A stretch of DNA of 64,000 bases from Planctomicrobium piriforme (GTDB lineage: Bacteria; Planctomycetota; Planctomycetia; Pirellulales; UBA1268). Numbering within the stretch: the stretch's first letter is position 1; each line of letters opens with the position of its first letter. The notes under the pieces are model-generated. The model saw only the letters and a program-made list of their open reading frames with translations. It ran no database searches and was not told the origin of the DNA. The stretch spans positions 62,001 through 126,000 of the forward strand of contig CAMBPQ010000001.1 in assembly GCA_945869735.1 (NCBI GenBank). Direction: 5' to 3'. Both the position numbers and the translations under genes were made by a program. Of the stretch, positions 52,356 to 61,779 are shown piece by piece.

Positions 52356-54074
52356 CTAAGGTTGCCACGACATCGCTCCATCCATCTCGAACGTGCTCTC
52401 CTTCGCCTGCGAGACGAGCGGCTCGAACGGGCGGACCCAGAGCGAGCGAAACTGCACGGGGTTGCCGTGGTCCTGAATCGAGATGGGCAGCGTGTCGGCG
52501 TGCTGTTGATAGCTCGGTGGCTCGTGCCACTTCGTCTCGCCGAGGATCACCGTGTCGGAGTGGATGGCCACGCCGTTGTGGATCACGCTTACCCGACCGG
52601 GTTTGTCGAGCGAGCCGTCGGCTGCAAACCGCGGCCTCGTGAACAGGATGTCGTAGGTCTGCCACTCGCCCGGCCGGCGGCAGGCGTTCACTGCCGGCGG
52701 GCGCTGCTTGTAGAGGGCTCCGCACTGACCGTCGGGATAGGTGAGTGGTCCGTCGGTGCCGTCCTCGAAGGAATCGAGCACCTGGATCTCGTACTTACCC
52801 ATCAGAAACATGCCGGAGTTGCCGCGGCCCTGCCCCTTGCCGGTGGCAGGAGCTGGCAGGCGGAACTCAACGTGGAGCTGGCAGTCGCCGAAGCCCTGCT
52901 TTGTTTCGATTAGTCCCTTGCCCACGGTGACGACGCCGTCGGCCACGGGCCAGTTCTGGCCATTGGCCCAGGCTGACATGTCCTTGCCGTCGAAGAGCAC
53001 GACCGCATCGGCTGGGATTGATGCCGGAGTGTTGGCCGCTGGGCCCGGATCCACGATCTTCGGCCGTGGCCACTCGATCGCCATCCGCCACTCTCCACTG
53101 GCGTGCTTCGCGCCTCGTAACTGGAGCCGTCGTGCACGGATGAGGTCGGTCAGTTGGCGGGCCTTGGCCTCGGCGTCGCCGAGGGGGAGCCCCCGGGGTG
53201 AGCCGGGTCGGAGATGGCCGGCGGCCTCCCTGGAGGCATCACGGAGGAGTTGCATCCGCAGGGTTACGTCGGGCAGGAAGGCGGCCAGAATCGTCGGCAG
53301 ATCGTCGGCCGTCGCCGCCGCTTCGGCTCCAAGACCGGTCAACACGGCCCGACAGATCGCCCAGTGGCCCTCGTCGTTCGGATGGACGGTGTCGGGGCTA
53401 AAGGTGAATGTCGGATCCAGCTTCCGCTTCTCGTCGAGCGCCGCCTTCATCGGTCCATGCACGTCGATCACGCACCAGCCATCAGCCCGCTTCGCGAGCA
53501 GCCACTCTGATTCCTTTGCGAGCACGGCGTCGTAGTCGGCGTCGCCCGCAGGGCCAGGTTTGCCGGGGAGCGGGATATAAACCGGCGGCGTGAGGTGGAT
53601 GATCTTGGCCCCGGTCTCTTCGACAGCGGCGTCCAGTCGCTCCATGCCGGCGGTGAACTTCGCGAAGCGGGCCTCGTCGAACGGCTGGTAGATGCCGCAG
53701 TTCATTCCGTAGCAGGCGAGCACGAGATCGGGCCGCACGACGCGGAGCACACGGTCGAGCCGCTCAAACAGATCGGGCCGGGGAAACGTGCCGCCCGCGT
53801 GCCCCTCCTCGGAGAGCCCCGACACCGTCTCGCTCGCGAGCCCCACGTTGATGACCTCGGCGGTGAGTCCTTCAAACTCCATCCAGGCGGCGACGTCGGC
53901 CACCCAGCGGCCATCCTGCGTGATGGAGTCACCGAGGATGGCGATTCGCCGCGCCGTACGGACCAGGTCGATCGGCGTCGGCTCGGCGGCCGGGGCGGCA
54001 CGCAGGGCACAGCAGGCCACGAGCAGAACGACAGACGGGAGGCCAACGACCCAGCGGCGGATGGAGACAATCAT
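52356..54074 (-). CDS. Secreted SGNH hydrolase fused to DUF1080 domain
   Basis: 572 aa with a signal peptide (to ALRAAPAAEP). Residues about 35-260 are an SGNH hydrolase: block I IAILGDSITQDG, block III CYGMNCGIY, and block V DTVHPNDEGH. Residues about 345-560 form a DUF1080 (3-keto-disaccharide hydrolase) lectin-like beta sandwich: VVLFDGKDMSAWANG, GNSGMFLMGKYEIQVLDSFE, and LPISIQDHGNPVQFRSLWVRP. This suggests polysaccharide de-esterification with a glycan-binding module. It is the last gene of a four-gene operon, four bases after a PQQ-propeller gene. Confidence 0.9.
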   Translation of the reverse strand: MIVSIRRWVVGLPSVVLLVACCALRAAPAAEPTPIDLVRTARRIAILGDSITQDGRWVADVAAWMEFEGLTAEVINVGLASETVSGLSEEGHAGGTFPRPDLFERLDRVLRVVRPDLVLACYGMNCGIYQPFDEARFAKFTAGMERLDAAVEETGAKIIHLTPPVYIPLPGKPGPAGDADYDAVLAKESEWLLAKRADGWCVIDVHGPMKAALDEKRKLDPTFTFSPDTVHPNDEGHWAICRAVLTGLGAEAAATADDLPTILAAFLPDVTLRMQLLRDASREAAGHLRPGSPRGLPLGDAEAKARQLTDLIRARRLQLRGAKHASGEWRMAIEWPRPKIVDPGPAANTPASIPADAVVLFDGKDMSAWANGQNWPVADGVVTVGKGLIETKQGFGDCQLHVEFRLPAPATGKGQGRGNSGMFLMGKYEIQVLDSFEDGTDGPLTYPDGQCGALYKQRPPAVNACRRPGEWQTYDILFTRPRFAADGSLDKPGRVSVIHNGVAIHSDTVILGETKWHEPPSYQQHADTLPISIQDHGNPVQFRSLWVRPFEPLVSQAKESTFEMDGAMSWQP

Positions 54075-54078
54075 GGAA

Positions 54079-55737
54079 TCACTGCGTTGGTGTGGCGTTC
54101 TCGCGGATGGCGAAGAGATGGCTCTTGTTGGCGATGTAGAGAGTGTCGCCGACGGCGATCGGGGTCGAGTAGACGCTGTTGCCCATGTTGATCTCGGTAA
54201 GGATTTCCAACTCCCTGCCGAGCTTGAAGATCGTGATGTCGCCGTCCTCGTCGCCAATGTAGACCTTGCCGGCGGCGATCAGGGGCGAGCCCCAGCTGGC
54301 CGCGAGCATGTCGTGCGTCCAGAGCGGCTTGCCCGTCTTGACGTCGAGGCAGTGGAACAGGCCGCTGAAATCGGCGACGTAGAGTAGACCCTCGTGAATG
54401 GCCACTGTGCCGCAGGTACGGTGCATCGTCTCCTCAAAGGCGAGCTTGCCGTTGCCATTGGTGTCGAATCCGGGGTAGTGCCAGACGGCGGCGGAGTTGG
54501 GGTTGGGTCGCACGACCTCCCCCTGCTCCTTGATCACCGCCTGCTCCCGGCGGCGGGGCAGAGGGGTGTTGGGGTCCGCGAGGCTCAGAGCGAGCTCGCT
54601 CGATACATCGCCCCGCTTCGTGGGATCGATACACCAGAGATGGCCGACACCCTCGCCGTGCTCGGGATCCTCGCCCACCGCGATGTAAACGAGGCCGTCG
54701 TGTACCACCGGCGTGCCGATGATGTGATTGCGGTCCGCGCGGCCGCCGAGCGTGTACTTCGACTCCTTGGGATTGCAGTCGAACTGCCAGAGGAGTTTCG
54801 CCCGGGCTGGGCCCGAGGACGATGACCCGCCGTCGCCGCGGGCGTCGAACGAATAGAGCCAGCCGTCGCCGCCACCGAACAGCACCTGCGGCACACCGCC
54901 GAGTTCGGCGTAGGACGGGCTCGACCACTGGCCGTGGAGCACGTAGGCACCGGGCGAGCCGTCGGCCCAGAGCACCCGGCCGTCGCGCTTGTCGAGGCAG
55001 AGAAAGCTCGGCGCGTCGGGGTTGGGGAGGTTTAAGTGCCCCTCGTCGACGCCGTTACTCGTGTTGACGAACAGCAGATCACCCGCAGCCGTGACGCTGC
55101 AGGAGCACATGTTGTGCTGCGAGACGCCCAGCTGCTTCATCATGTCGAGCGTCCAGACGACGTCGGCCTCGTCGTCGGCCTGCACCTTCTCGGTGGTGAA
55201 GGGGCCGTCATTCTCGCCGTCGCGGAAGCCCTCGGTGTCGAGGCACTTCACCTCACCGCGGCTCGTGACATACCAGAGCCGGTCGCCCTCCACGAGTGGC
55301 GCGCAGCAGATCCCCTGGAGCGGCCAGTCGTGGACTCTCCCCGTGGGGAGCTTCTCGCTTGAGTCCTGCCAGAGGAACGAGCCGTCCTTGATGTCGAAGG
55401 CCAGGAGGCAGCCGAGGTCGGTGGCCGGCGGATAGCGTTTCAGCCAGCCCTTCCCGTTGTTACTGCCGACGAACGCCTTGCCTCCGGCGACCACGGGGTT
55501 GCCATACGACTGGCTGCCGAGGGCCGCCACCCAGGCGACGTTCTTCGACGTCTTCGGCTGCCAGGCTCCGGTGTCGGGATCGAAATCACCGGGCGCCCAT
55601 TCCGTCGGTAGGCTCTTGACCGCGGGCACATTGTTGCGGCTCGGCGAGCCGCCCCATTGGTTCCAGTCGGCGGCGACCGCCGGGGAAGCGAGCAGGACGG
55701 TCGTCGCGACGACCACATGGAACAAGAACCGGCTCAT
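54079..55737 (-). CDS. Secreted PQQ-like beta-propeller protein
   Basis: 552 aa. A signal peptide (FHVVVATTVLLASPAVAADW) precedes WNQWGGSPSRNNVPAV, the usual start of planctomycete PQQ-like quinoprotein propellers, then blades such as VGSNNGKGWLKRYPP, LLAFDIKDGSFLWQDSS and FHCLDVKTGKPLWTHDM. An EF-hand-like stretch DTNGNGKLAFEE lies in one blade. Most such proteins are non-enzymatic propellers. The start overlaps the upstream gene by ATGA. Confidence 0.9.
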   Translation of the reverse strand: MSRFLFHVVVATTVLLASPAVAADWNQWGGSPSRNNVPAVKSLPTEWAPGDFDPDTGAWQPKTSKNVAWVAALGSQSYGNPVVAGGKAFVGSNNGKGWLKRYPPATDLGCLLAFDIKDGSFLWQDSSEKLPTGRVHDWPLQGICCAPLVEGDRLWYVTSRGEVKCLDTEGFRDGENDGPFTTEKVQADDEADVVWTLDMMKQLGVSQHNMCSCSVTAAGDLLFVNTSNGVDEGHLNLPNPDAPSFLCLDKRDGRVLWADGSPGAYVLHGQWSSPSYAELGGVPQVLFGGGDGWLYSFDARGDGGSSSSGPARAKLLWQFDCNPKESKYTLGGRADRNHIIGTPVVHDGLVYIAVGEDPEHGEGVGHLWCIDPTKRGDVSSELALSLADPNTPLPRRREQAVIKEQGEVVRPNPNSAAVWHYPGFDTNGNGKLAFEETMHRTCGTVAIHEGLLYVADFSGLFHCLDVKTGKPLWTHDMLAASWGSPLIAAGKVYIGDEDGDITIFKLGRELEILTEINMGNSVYSTPIAVGDTLYIANKSHLFAIRENATPTQ

Positions 55738-58070
55738 GGCACCACCTCCACGGACACGTTGTCGATGTAGATCTCAGAATCCTTCGAGTTGCCGAAGAAG
55801 CCGGGGCTGCCCCGCAGGTTGCCGGCCTCATGCACTCCTTCGATCGTCCACTCCGCTGGCTCCTTCTCGTCCCGCAGCCAGACCTTCCCGCGGAGGATCG
55901 CCGCGCCGTCCTTGGTGCGGGCCTCGAGTTTCATCCGATACCAGCAGCCCGCCTCCCAGGCGAACGGAATCGTCTTTGAGAAGTAGGTCGCCACCTGCGG
56001 CGGCCAACTGCGCAACTGCAACTGCTGGCTTGCACCCATCATATCGAGCGTGTACCGCTGGGCGATGAGCCCCATGTCGGGCATTCGCGCCAGCTCGAGG
56101 GCCGCCGGGTTGCCAAAGGCCTTCGCGAAGGCATCGGCATCGGTCACTCCGGACTTCGCCGCATCGGAGGCAGGCGAGCCCGGCTTCTCCACGCCCGTCT
56201 CCTGGGCGCGGAGATCGGCCTGGATCGCGTAGTCATGCAGGGCAATCGGCCCGATCCAGCCCTGACTCCTCGTGCCCTTTGGGATCGTTGTCACCTTCAC
56301 AAGGCACTTTGAGCCCTCGACCTCGCGGACAACGTGGCGATACCGCATGCCGATCCAGGGCAGCGGCGGCTCCCCCTTCAGCGCACCCGTCTTGGGGTCG
56401 GCGGCAAGGGCAATGTCCTCGAAGTCGAACGTCCAGGGCAGCAGCGGCATCGAACGGATCCGAGCTTTGCCTTCGAGGCTTCCGACCTTGGCCGTGACGA
56501 TCGCCGCGGCGTGCTTGCCTGCGGGAGCGGTGTAGGTGCCACCGGCCGCGACCGTGCCGGCGGTCGTGGAAAACTCGGCTGGCGATTCCTTCACGAACCG
56601 TCCGGCTGCGTCGTAGAGCCGCACCGTCAGCGGCAGCGTCGCACCGGCGGCAACCTGCGCCTCAGCAGGCACGATCTGCACCCAGGCCGGCTCGCCGGCG
56701 AGGCCATTTGTCTCTAAGGCCGCGACCTGGGCCCGCGTCGGTTGCGGGCCGGTCTCGTCGGCCGCGCGAGGTTCGCCCAGGCAGTAGAGTCTCGCACCCG
56801 TCGTGAGGTAGATCCGCCCGTGAGAGGCGATGGCCGAGGCGCTGACCTCGTCGTCTTCATCGAGCCGCATCCGATTCACGAACTTCAGGCCGTCTTTGGT
56901 CGGCTCGAGCACGTGCCAGCCGCCGGTCGAGCAGATGGAGAGTTTGCCGTCGGCCACGAGCGGGCTGCCGCGGACGATCGTGCCGAGAAGCTTCACTGGC
57001 TTGCCGACCGGCTCGCCAGTGGCCTTGTCGAAGGTGTAGACCTTCGCGCCGTCGTCGACGAAGTAGACGCGATCACCGAGCACGACCGGCATCGACCGGC
57101 CGTCCATCACGCCCTTCTTCTGCCAGACGACGTTCGTGGCGGTGATATCGCCCATGCCCACGCCCTTGAAACAGGTCACGGAGCCCATCGACGTGTTGTC
57201 GAGGTTCTCCTCCGACTGCGAGACGATCACTGTCTCGCCGTCGATGAGCGGCGACGTATTGATGCCGCGGCGGGAGAGTTTGAAGTTCCAGACGGCCTTG
57301 CCCGTCCGCGGCTGGAAGTTCCAGACGTTGCCGTCGCTTGAGCCGAAGACGAGGGCCGCCTGGCCGCCGAGGTTCGCCAGCGACGGCGTGCTATAGGTCG
57401 TGTCTTCAGGAAGTTCCTTGGTGCCGTTCATCCAGCGCACCTCCCCCGTGGCCGTGTCCATGCCCAGAAAGCGGTGGGCAGGCCGGGCCGTGTCGCCCCA
57501 GCCGGTGACGACAGCGCTGGCGATGACGAGGTCCTCGAACACCACCGGGACGTTCGTCCGCCCGCCGTAGGTGGAGAGGAAACCAAACTCCTCGTGGAGC
57601 GACCGCTGCCATTTCGTCGTGCCGGTGGCGGCGTCGATGGCGGTAAACACGCCACAGACACCGTGGGCGAAGACGGTGTTTGTGGCGGGGTCGGCGACCA
57701 CGGCCGACCAGCCAACCCGCTCGGCCGGCACGTCGGAGAGGTAGACGTTGAACACGTTCTCCCAGAGTTTCTTGCCGGTGGCGGCGTCGAGGCAGAGCAC
57801 CTTCTCCGCCTCCGCCGCCGTTCCCGGCGCGTGCCGCACGAGGGTGAAGAGTCTGCCCCCCATGATCACGGGCGTGGAGATCCCGCCAGCCGCGTCGTTT
57901 TTCCAGAGCACGTTCGTGCCCTGCGCTGAGTCGAACGACGTGACCAGCGGCGGGCCAGCGTAGTGCCGATCCTGGAGTCGCCCGCGCCAATCAGGCCAGT
58001 CACCTCCCTGCGCCACGCCGCAGGCGAGCGGCAGGACGGCGAGGCAGATCGTGGTGCGGAGATGAATCAT
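55734..58070 (-). CDS. Secreted PQQ-like beta-propeller protein with C-terminal carbohydrate-type domain
   Basis: 778 aa. After a signal peptide (ICLAVLPLACGVAQGGDW) comes a propeller with blades VLCLDAATGKKLWENVF, FTAIDAATGTTKWQRSL and VYTFDKATGEPVG (about residues 25-440). Then an Ig/invasin-like segment (LTVRLYDAAGRFVKESPAEFSTTAGTV) and a C-terminal beta-sandwich ending FGNSKDSEIYIDNVSVEVVP. It is translationally coupled to the next propeller gene and 13 bases after the SUMF1-like gene. ATG at 58070 is chosen because the track extension has no homology features. Confidence 0.88.
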   Translation of the reverse strand: MIHLRTTICLAVLPLACGVAQGGDWPDWRGRLQDRHYAGPPLVTSFDSAQGTNVLWKNDAAGGISTPVIMGGRLFTLVRHAPGTAAEAEKVLCLDAATGKKLWENVFNVYLSDVPAERVGWSAVVADPATNTVFAHGVCGVFTAIDAATGTTKWQRSLHEEFGFLSTYGGRTNVPVVFEDLVIASAVVTGWGDTARPAHRFLGMDTATGEVRWMNGTKELPEDTTYSTPSLANLGGQAALVFGSSDGNVWNFQPRTGKAVWNFKLSRRGINTSPLIDGETVIVSQSEENLDNTSMGSVTCFKGVGMGDITATNVVWQKKGVMDGRSMPVVLGDRVYFVDDGAKVYTFDKATGEPVGKPVKLLGTIVRGSPLVADGKLSICSTGGWHVLEPTKDGLKFVNRMRLDEDDEVSASAIASHGRIYLTTGARLYCLGEPRAADETGPQPTRAQVAALETNGLAGEPAWVQIVPAEAQVAAGATLPLTVRLYDAAGRFVKESPAEFSTTAGTVAAGGTYTAPAGKHAAAIVTAKVGSLEGKARIRSMPLLPWTFDFEDIALAADPKTGALKGEPPLPWIGMRYRHVVREVEGSKCLVKVTTIPKGTRSQGWIGPIALHDYAIQADLRAQETGVEKPGSPASDAAKSGVTDADAFAKAFGNPAALELARMPDMGLIAQRYTLDMMGASQQLQLRSWPPQVATYFSKTIPFAWEAGCWYRMKLEARTKDGAAILRGKVWLRDEKEPAEWTIEGVHEAGNLRGSPGFFGNSKDSEIYIDNVSVEVVP

Positions 58071-58083
58071 CGGAAATACTCCT

Positions 58084-59355
58084 TCAATCGACCAGGCCTT
58101 CGGCCTTGAGCTCGGCAGGTAGTTTTGGATCGACGATGCCCCGTGAGCCGCGGCCCTGTTGCATGCGATCAGCTGTGTCGTATTTGATGCTCTCGACGTC
58201 GGCATCCCACCAGCGGCGGCGGGCGTCGACGTCGGGTTCCGTGAGGGGACGCACCAGCCGCATCCCTACGCCGAGGGCCGGATCTTCGGTATACCACCAG
58301 GGACTCTTGGGTAGGTTGGGGTCGATGTCCTTCCAGTCGGGGTCTTCCGGCGTGCCGCCGGCGTCGCGGGAGCCGCGGCGTGCAGCGCTACGGCACTGCG
58401 CTGGCTCGTCGTAATAGGCGCCGCCCCGCAGCACGCGGGGATAGAGCTTCTGCGGCCAGGTGATCGCCGCGGCGACCGGCACCGGCTGGGGTAGCGCGGC
58501 CTGCCTCGCGTAGCCGCCGGCCACGAGTTCGTCGACCACCCATTCCGCGACGTTGCCGTGCATGTCGTGGAGTCCCCAGGCATTGGGCTCCTTCTCACCG
58601 ACTGGGTGCGTCGTCTCGTCGGAGTTGTCAGCGAACCAGGCTGCTTCGTCGAGGCTCGACGCGTCGGATCCAGTGTTCCAGGGATTCTGCGAGCCGGCAC
58701 GGCAGGCGTATTCCCACTCGCTCTCGGCGGGCAGGCGGTAGAACCGGCCGGTCAAGCCGCTGAGCCACTTGGTGTATTGCCGCGCGGCGAATGGGGTCAT
58801 CGTCACCGCTGGCAGGGCGTCATCTTCGCCGTTGACGAACGTGGTGGTGGGGTCGTAGAGGCTCGACGGCGCGGTCACCGCGTCGGCTTCGTTGTCGGCG
58901 GTGACTGGCCGGATGCCAGCCGACTCCATCGCCTTGAAGAGTTCGCCGGCCGCCATGTACGGTTTGTACTCCGCCCACGCCACCTCGCACCGGCTGATCC
59001 AAAACGGCTCGATCACGACCTCGAAGGCGGGCCCCTCGTCGGCGGACCGGTCGGCCTCGCCATGGGGGCTGCCCATGCCGAATGTGCCGCCGGGCACCGG
59101 GATCATCCGGAAGACGACGTCGCTGCCGGGGATCGTCTCGTCGTACGGCACCATCCAGCCGCCGGGCACCTGCACGACCGGACCATCGGCGTCAGGCCGT
59201 TCACCGCCGGCCACGAAACCGAGGGCTGCCGTCGCTTCTGCCGTCGCCGCGTCTGCGCGGACGACCGGAATCCACATGCCACCGAGCATGGCGACCCCGG
59301 CCGCCACGGCCCGCCAGGCAGGGAACATGGACCGGGATTCCGGCGAAGTGATCAT
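58084..59355 (-). CDS. Formylglycine-generating/SUMF1-like secreted protein
   Basis: 423 aa with a signal peptide. The SUMF1 domain spans about residues 75-350: MIPVPGGTFGMGSPHGEADRSADEGP, VTMTPFAARQYTKWLSG, YRLPAESEWEYACRAG, GLHDMHGNVAEWVVDELV and LRGGAYYDEPAQCRSAARRG. True formylglycine-generating enzymes need active-site cysteines; the expected CRS segment is present but a second catalytic cysteine is not evident, so it may be a non-catalytic relative. It is first in the operon with two propellers and the SGNH-DUF1080 protein. No sulfatase gene is nearby. Confidence 0.88.
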   Translation of the reverse strand: MITSPESRSMFPAWRAVAAGVAMLGGMWIPVVRADAATAEATAALGFVAGGERPDADGPVVQVPGGWMVPYDETIPGSDVVFRMIPVPGGTFGMGSPHGEADRSADEGPAFEVVIEPFWISRCEVAWAEYKPYMAAGELFKAMESAGIRPVTADNEADAVTAPSSLYDPTTTFVNGEDDALPAVTMTPFAARQYTKWLSGLTGRFYRLPAESEWEYACRAGSQNPWNTGSDASSLDEAAWFADNSDETTHPVGEKEPNAWGLHDMHGNVAEWVVDELVAGGYARQAALPQPVPVAAAITWPQKLYPRVLRGGAYYDEPAQCRSAARRGSRDAGGTPEDPDWKDIDPNLPKSPWWYTEDPALGVGMRLVRPLTEPDVDARRRWWDADVESIKYDTADRMQQGRGSRGIVDPKLPAELKAEGLVD

Positions 59356-59451
59356 CGATGACTCCGAGGCGGGGAAGACGGGTCGGGGAATCCGGCAGGA
59401 CGCGGTGTCTTCAAACCCGTAAAGTGTACTGTCTCGAAATCGCCCCGCACC

Positions 59452-59979
59452 ATGTCGGTCATGCCCGTGTCAGCCCCGAAGCCCACCCCTCGCAAGCCCG
59501 CGAAAAAAAGCGGCGACGAAAAACCTGCCGAGCGGGTCGTGGCCGAGAATCGTAAGGCCCGTCACGACTACGAGATCATCGACACCCTCGAGTGCGGGAT
59601 CGCGCTGGTTGGCAGCGAGGTGAAGAGCCTTCGTGGCGGGCGGATGTCGATCGAGGAGGCGTACGGCCGCGTGGACGGCAACGAGGTCTGGCTCCTGGGC
59701 TGCGACATCCCGGAATATGAGAAGGCCAACCAGCTCAATCACAAGCCGAAGCGACCGCGGAAGCTGCTGCTGCACCGCCGCGAGATCGAGAAGTTTGCCG
59801 GGCACGCCTTCGAGAAGGGGATGACGCTCGTACCATTGAAGATGTATTTCAAGGACGGCCGAGTGAAGGTGCTGCTCGGCATCGGCCGGGGCCGTAAGGC
59901 CCACGACAAGCGACAGAAGCTCAAGGCCGATACCGCGCGGCGCGACATCGAGCAGGCCCTTCGCGGCCGCCGCCGCTAA
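59452..59979 (+). CDS. smpB: SsrA-binding protein SmpB
   Basis: 175 aa, binds tmRNA for trans-translation of stalled ribosomes. The core is complete: ENRKARHDYEIIDTLECGIALVGSEVKSLR, DCIPEY-like GCDIPEYEKANQLNHKPKRPRKLLLHRREI, and the C-terminal basic helix KAHDKRQKLKADTARRDIEQAL. A lysine-rich N-terminal extension of about 30 residues is unusual. The third codon of MSVMPVSAPK is an alternative start region. The gene is monocistronic and followed by a hairpin. Confidence 0.96.
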   Translation: MSVMPVSAPKPTPRKPAKKSGDEKPAERVVAENRKARHDYEIIDTLECGIALVGSEVKSLRGGRMSIEEAYGRVDGNEVWLLGCDIPEYEKANQLNHKPKRPRKLLLHRREIEKFAGHAFEKGMTLVPLKMYFKDGRVKVLLGIGRGRKAHDKRQKLKADTARRDIEQALRGRRR

Positions 59980-59997
59980 GCCCACCTCCAAACGCAT

Positions 59998-60031
59998 AAC
60001 GCCCTCCGAGGCCGAAGCCGCGGAGGGCGTT
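59998..60031 (+). terminator. Hairpin downstream of smpB
   Basis: A perfect 11-bp stem (AACGCCCTCCG with CGGAGGGCGTT) and 12-base loop begins 18 bases after the smpB stop. Only two T follow, so it would be a weak intrinsic terminator or a 3'-end stabiliser. Confidence 0.55.
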
Positions 60032-60085
60032 GTCGTGAGTTCGTATCAACCTGCACGACACATGCGGCAGGCGTGGACTCGATTT

Positions 60086-60307
60086 TCAGTCGGCTCCGGC
60101 GCCAACCAGCGCCGATGACGACTCGGTGGAATCCTCGGGATGCCACAGCGGCATGCCACGCTGAATGCGTTCGGCGAGGATGTCGATCTTTTGCTTGGAA
60201 CCTGCAGGGGCAGTGGTCGGGATGAACTCCGACGTGCACTGGGGCTCGAAGTTCTCGTCGTGACCGTACAGTTCGATGATCTCGAAGACGTTGCGGATCC
60301 GGGCCAT
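60086..60307 (-). CDS. Small conserved planctomycete-type protein
   Basis: 73 aa, soluble: MARIRNVFEIIELYGHDENFEPQCTSEFIPTTAPAGSKQKIDILAERIQRGMPLWHPED. I recall near-identical short proteins in planctomycetes, so it is probably real and strongly conserved, but its function is unknown. ATG at 60307 is chosen over the track start eight codons upstream. A hairpin-like GGCTGACGG/CCGTCGGCC with nearby T tract lies at about 60354-60390, in its upstream region. Confidence 0.75.
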   Translation of the reverse strand: MARIRNVFEIIELYGHDENFEPQCTSEFIPTTAPAGSKQKIDILAERIQRGMPLWHPEDSTESSSALVGAGAD

Positions 60308-60582
60308 CGGAACGAAACTACTCCTTTTCAAGACGAGTTGCCTTCAACCATCAGGCTGACGGAACGTCCCGTCGGCCCAGGTTGTTTTTGTTCCCGTCGT
60401 TGCGACCACATTCGCCCGAAGGACGAATCAGTGGAATCTGACCCGTGGACGTAACGGCAGGGGAGCCGTGGCGGGTGCGGCAAGCGACGAGCACGGGGAC
60501 ATTATGGACCCGGGACTGCGCGAGTCAAACATTTCGTCGCGCAAGAAAAATGACCAGAAAAACCGAGTCAATCCGCAGCGTT

Positions 60583-61050
60583 TCACTGACCCGGCGGGCC
60601 GGGTGGCAGCACGATCTCAATGTCGCCCGGGGGCGGTGACGACTGGGCTGGTGACGCAGGCTGGGCGCCGGGGTCGAACTTTGGTGTGTCGGTGCCGGTG
60701 CGGGCCTCGAAGTCGGCCGTCAGGCTGATTTTGTCGCTGCCCGTCGGCCGCAACTCAAGCATCGTCACCCCCCACTCGTCCCGGGTCTTTTTCCCCTCCA
60801 CCGCAACCACGCCCTTGCTCTTCGAGCCACTGGCATCGAACTGGAGTGACGCGATGCCGTCAGTCTCGTTCGCAGTCCCGCGCACTGCGGTGGAGCAGGT
60901 CACCGGCGCACCGAGAACGTCGGCGACGCGGGTGTTGCCGCGAACCTCCTCGATGGCCTCGACGACAATGGGGTGTTGCGAGAGTGGCCGGCAGCCGGCG
61001 GCGAACAGAATCACCGCGAGACCGACAGCAGCAAGCGAAATCCTGAGCAT
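60583..61050 (-). CDS. Lipoprotein with Coa1/Tim21-like domain
   Basis: 155 aa. The signal peptide ends at a lipobox (VILFAAGC), predicting a lipid-anchored protein. HPIVVEAIEEVRGNTRVADVLGAPVTCSTAVRG followed by GSKSKGVVAVEGKKTRDEWGVTMLELR resembles the Coa1 (cytochrome oxidase assembly factor 1-like) family, which in bacteria is mostly uncharacterised. A proline-rich tail follows. It shares strand and close spacing with the gene at 61111. Confidence 0.75.
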   Translation of the reverse strand: MLRISLAAVGLAVILFAAGCRPLSQHPIVVEAIEEVRGNTRVADVLGAPVTCSTAVRGTANETDGIASLQFDASGSKSKGVVAVEGKKTRDEWGVTMLELRPTGSDKISLTADFEARTGTDTPKFDPGAQPASPAQSSPPPGDIEIVLPPGPPGQ

Positions 61051-61110
61051 GATCGTTCCCCTGCGAACTGGACAGTTGGAGAAAACGTGGTCGGTGGCCC
61101 CGGCGAGGCA

Positions 61111-61671
61111 TCAGCCCTTGGCGTCGGTGGCCCGGCACCAGGCGATCTTATCCGCGGCGGTGGTCGGGAGGCCGCCGGTCGACTTCTTCGGCGCCGCAGT
61201 TTTGTGCGGAACTGCGGTCTGCTGCGGGGCCACGGTGGGTTCAGCCACCGCCTCGGGCTCGGGGGCGGCCTCTGCCGGGGCCTTGGGCGGCGCGGCGGCC
61301 TTGCCGCGGGCGGCGGCCAGGATGTCGGCAGTCGAAGGTTTCTTCGCGCCGGCGGACGCGGGCTTGGCAGCAAGCTTGGCAGCCGGCTTGGCCGCTGGTG
61401 CAGCTGCCTTGGCCGTCGGCTTGGCCGCCTTCTCCTTCAGCTCAGCCGGCTTGGGCAGCGGCTTCGGGACGATTTTCAGGCAGGAGGGGTCGATGTCATA
61501 CCAGCCAGTGTTGTTGTACTGGTCAAACTCCACCAAGCAGCGGCCATTCATGTTGACCGTCCGGACCTGCCCGGTCGTCCGCGCGAACCGCGCGAGCTCT
61601 GGAGCGAGTGAGTCGATCACCACATACTTGTCGGTCCAATCAGCCTTGAGTCGCTCAATGACGTCAAACAT
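61111..61671 (-). CDS. Hypothetical protein with Ala/Lys/Pro-rich linker
   Basis: 186 aa. A compact N-terminal domain (MFDVIERLKADWTDKYVVIDSLAPELARFARTTGQVRTVNMNGRCLVEFDQYNNTGWYDID) looks like a small beta-barrel of SH3/KOW type. A long low-complexity Ala-Lys-Pro region (about residues 80-165) precedes a conserved-looking C-terminal helix (STADILAAARG). Function unknown; the basic tail suggests nucleic acid or surface binding. Start at 61671 is set by the domain boundary. Confidence 0.7.
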   Translation of the reverse strand: MFDVIERLKADWTDKYVVIDSLAPELARFARTTGQVRTVNMNGRCLVEFDQYNNTGWYDIDPSCLKIVPKPLPKPAELKEKAAKPTAKAAAPAAKPAAKLAAKPASAGAKKPSTADILAAARGKAAAPPKAPAEAAPEPEAVAEPTVAPQQTAVPHKTAAPKKSTGGLPTTAADKIAWCRATDAKG

Positions 61672-61779
61672 GGCGATGCGGCCGTGAGGAAGGAATGAGA
61701 AAGGAAACGGATGTGCCCAGGATCGCATGAATGTGATCGATCGGCGGAGTGATCGCAAGATGCAGCCGAGGTCGCCCGT

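Noticed and set aside
60354-60390. Hairpin GGCTGACGG/CCGTCGGCC with a T-rich stretch, read as a plus-strand terminator
   Set aside because: No plus-strand gene ends nearby; smpB already has its own hairpin at 59998. Left as an unassigned structure.
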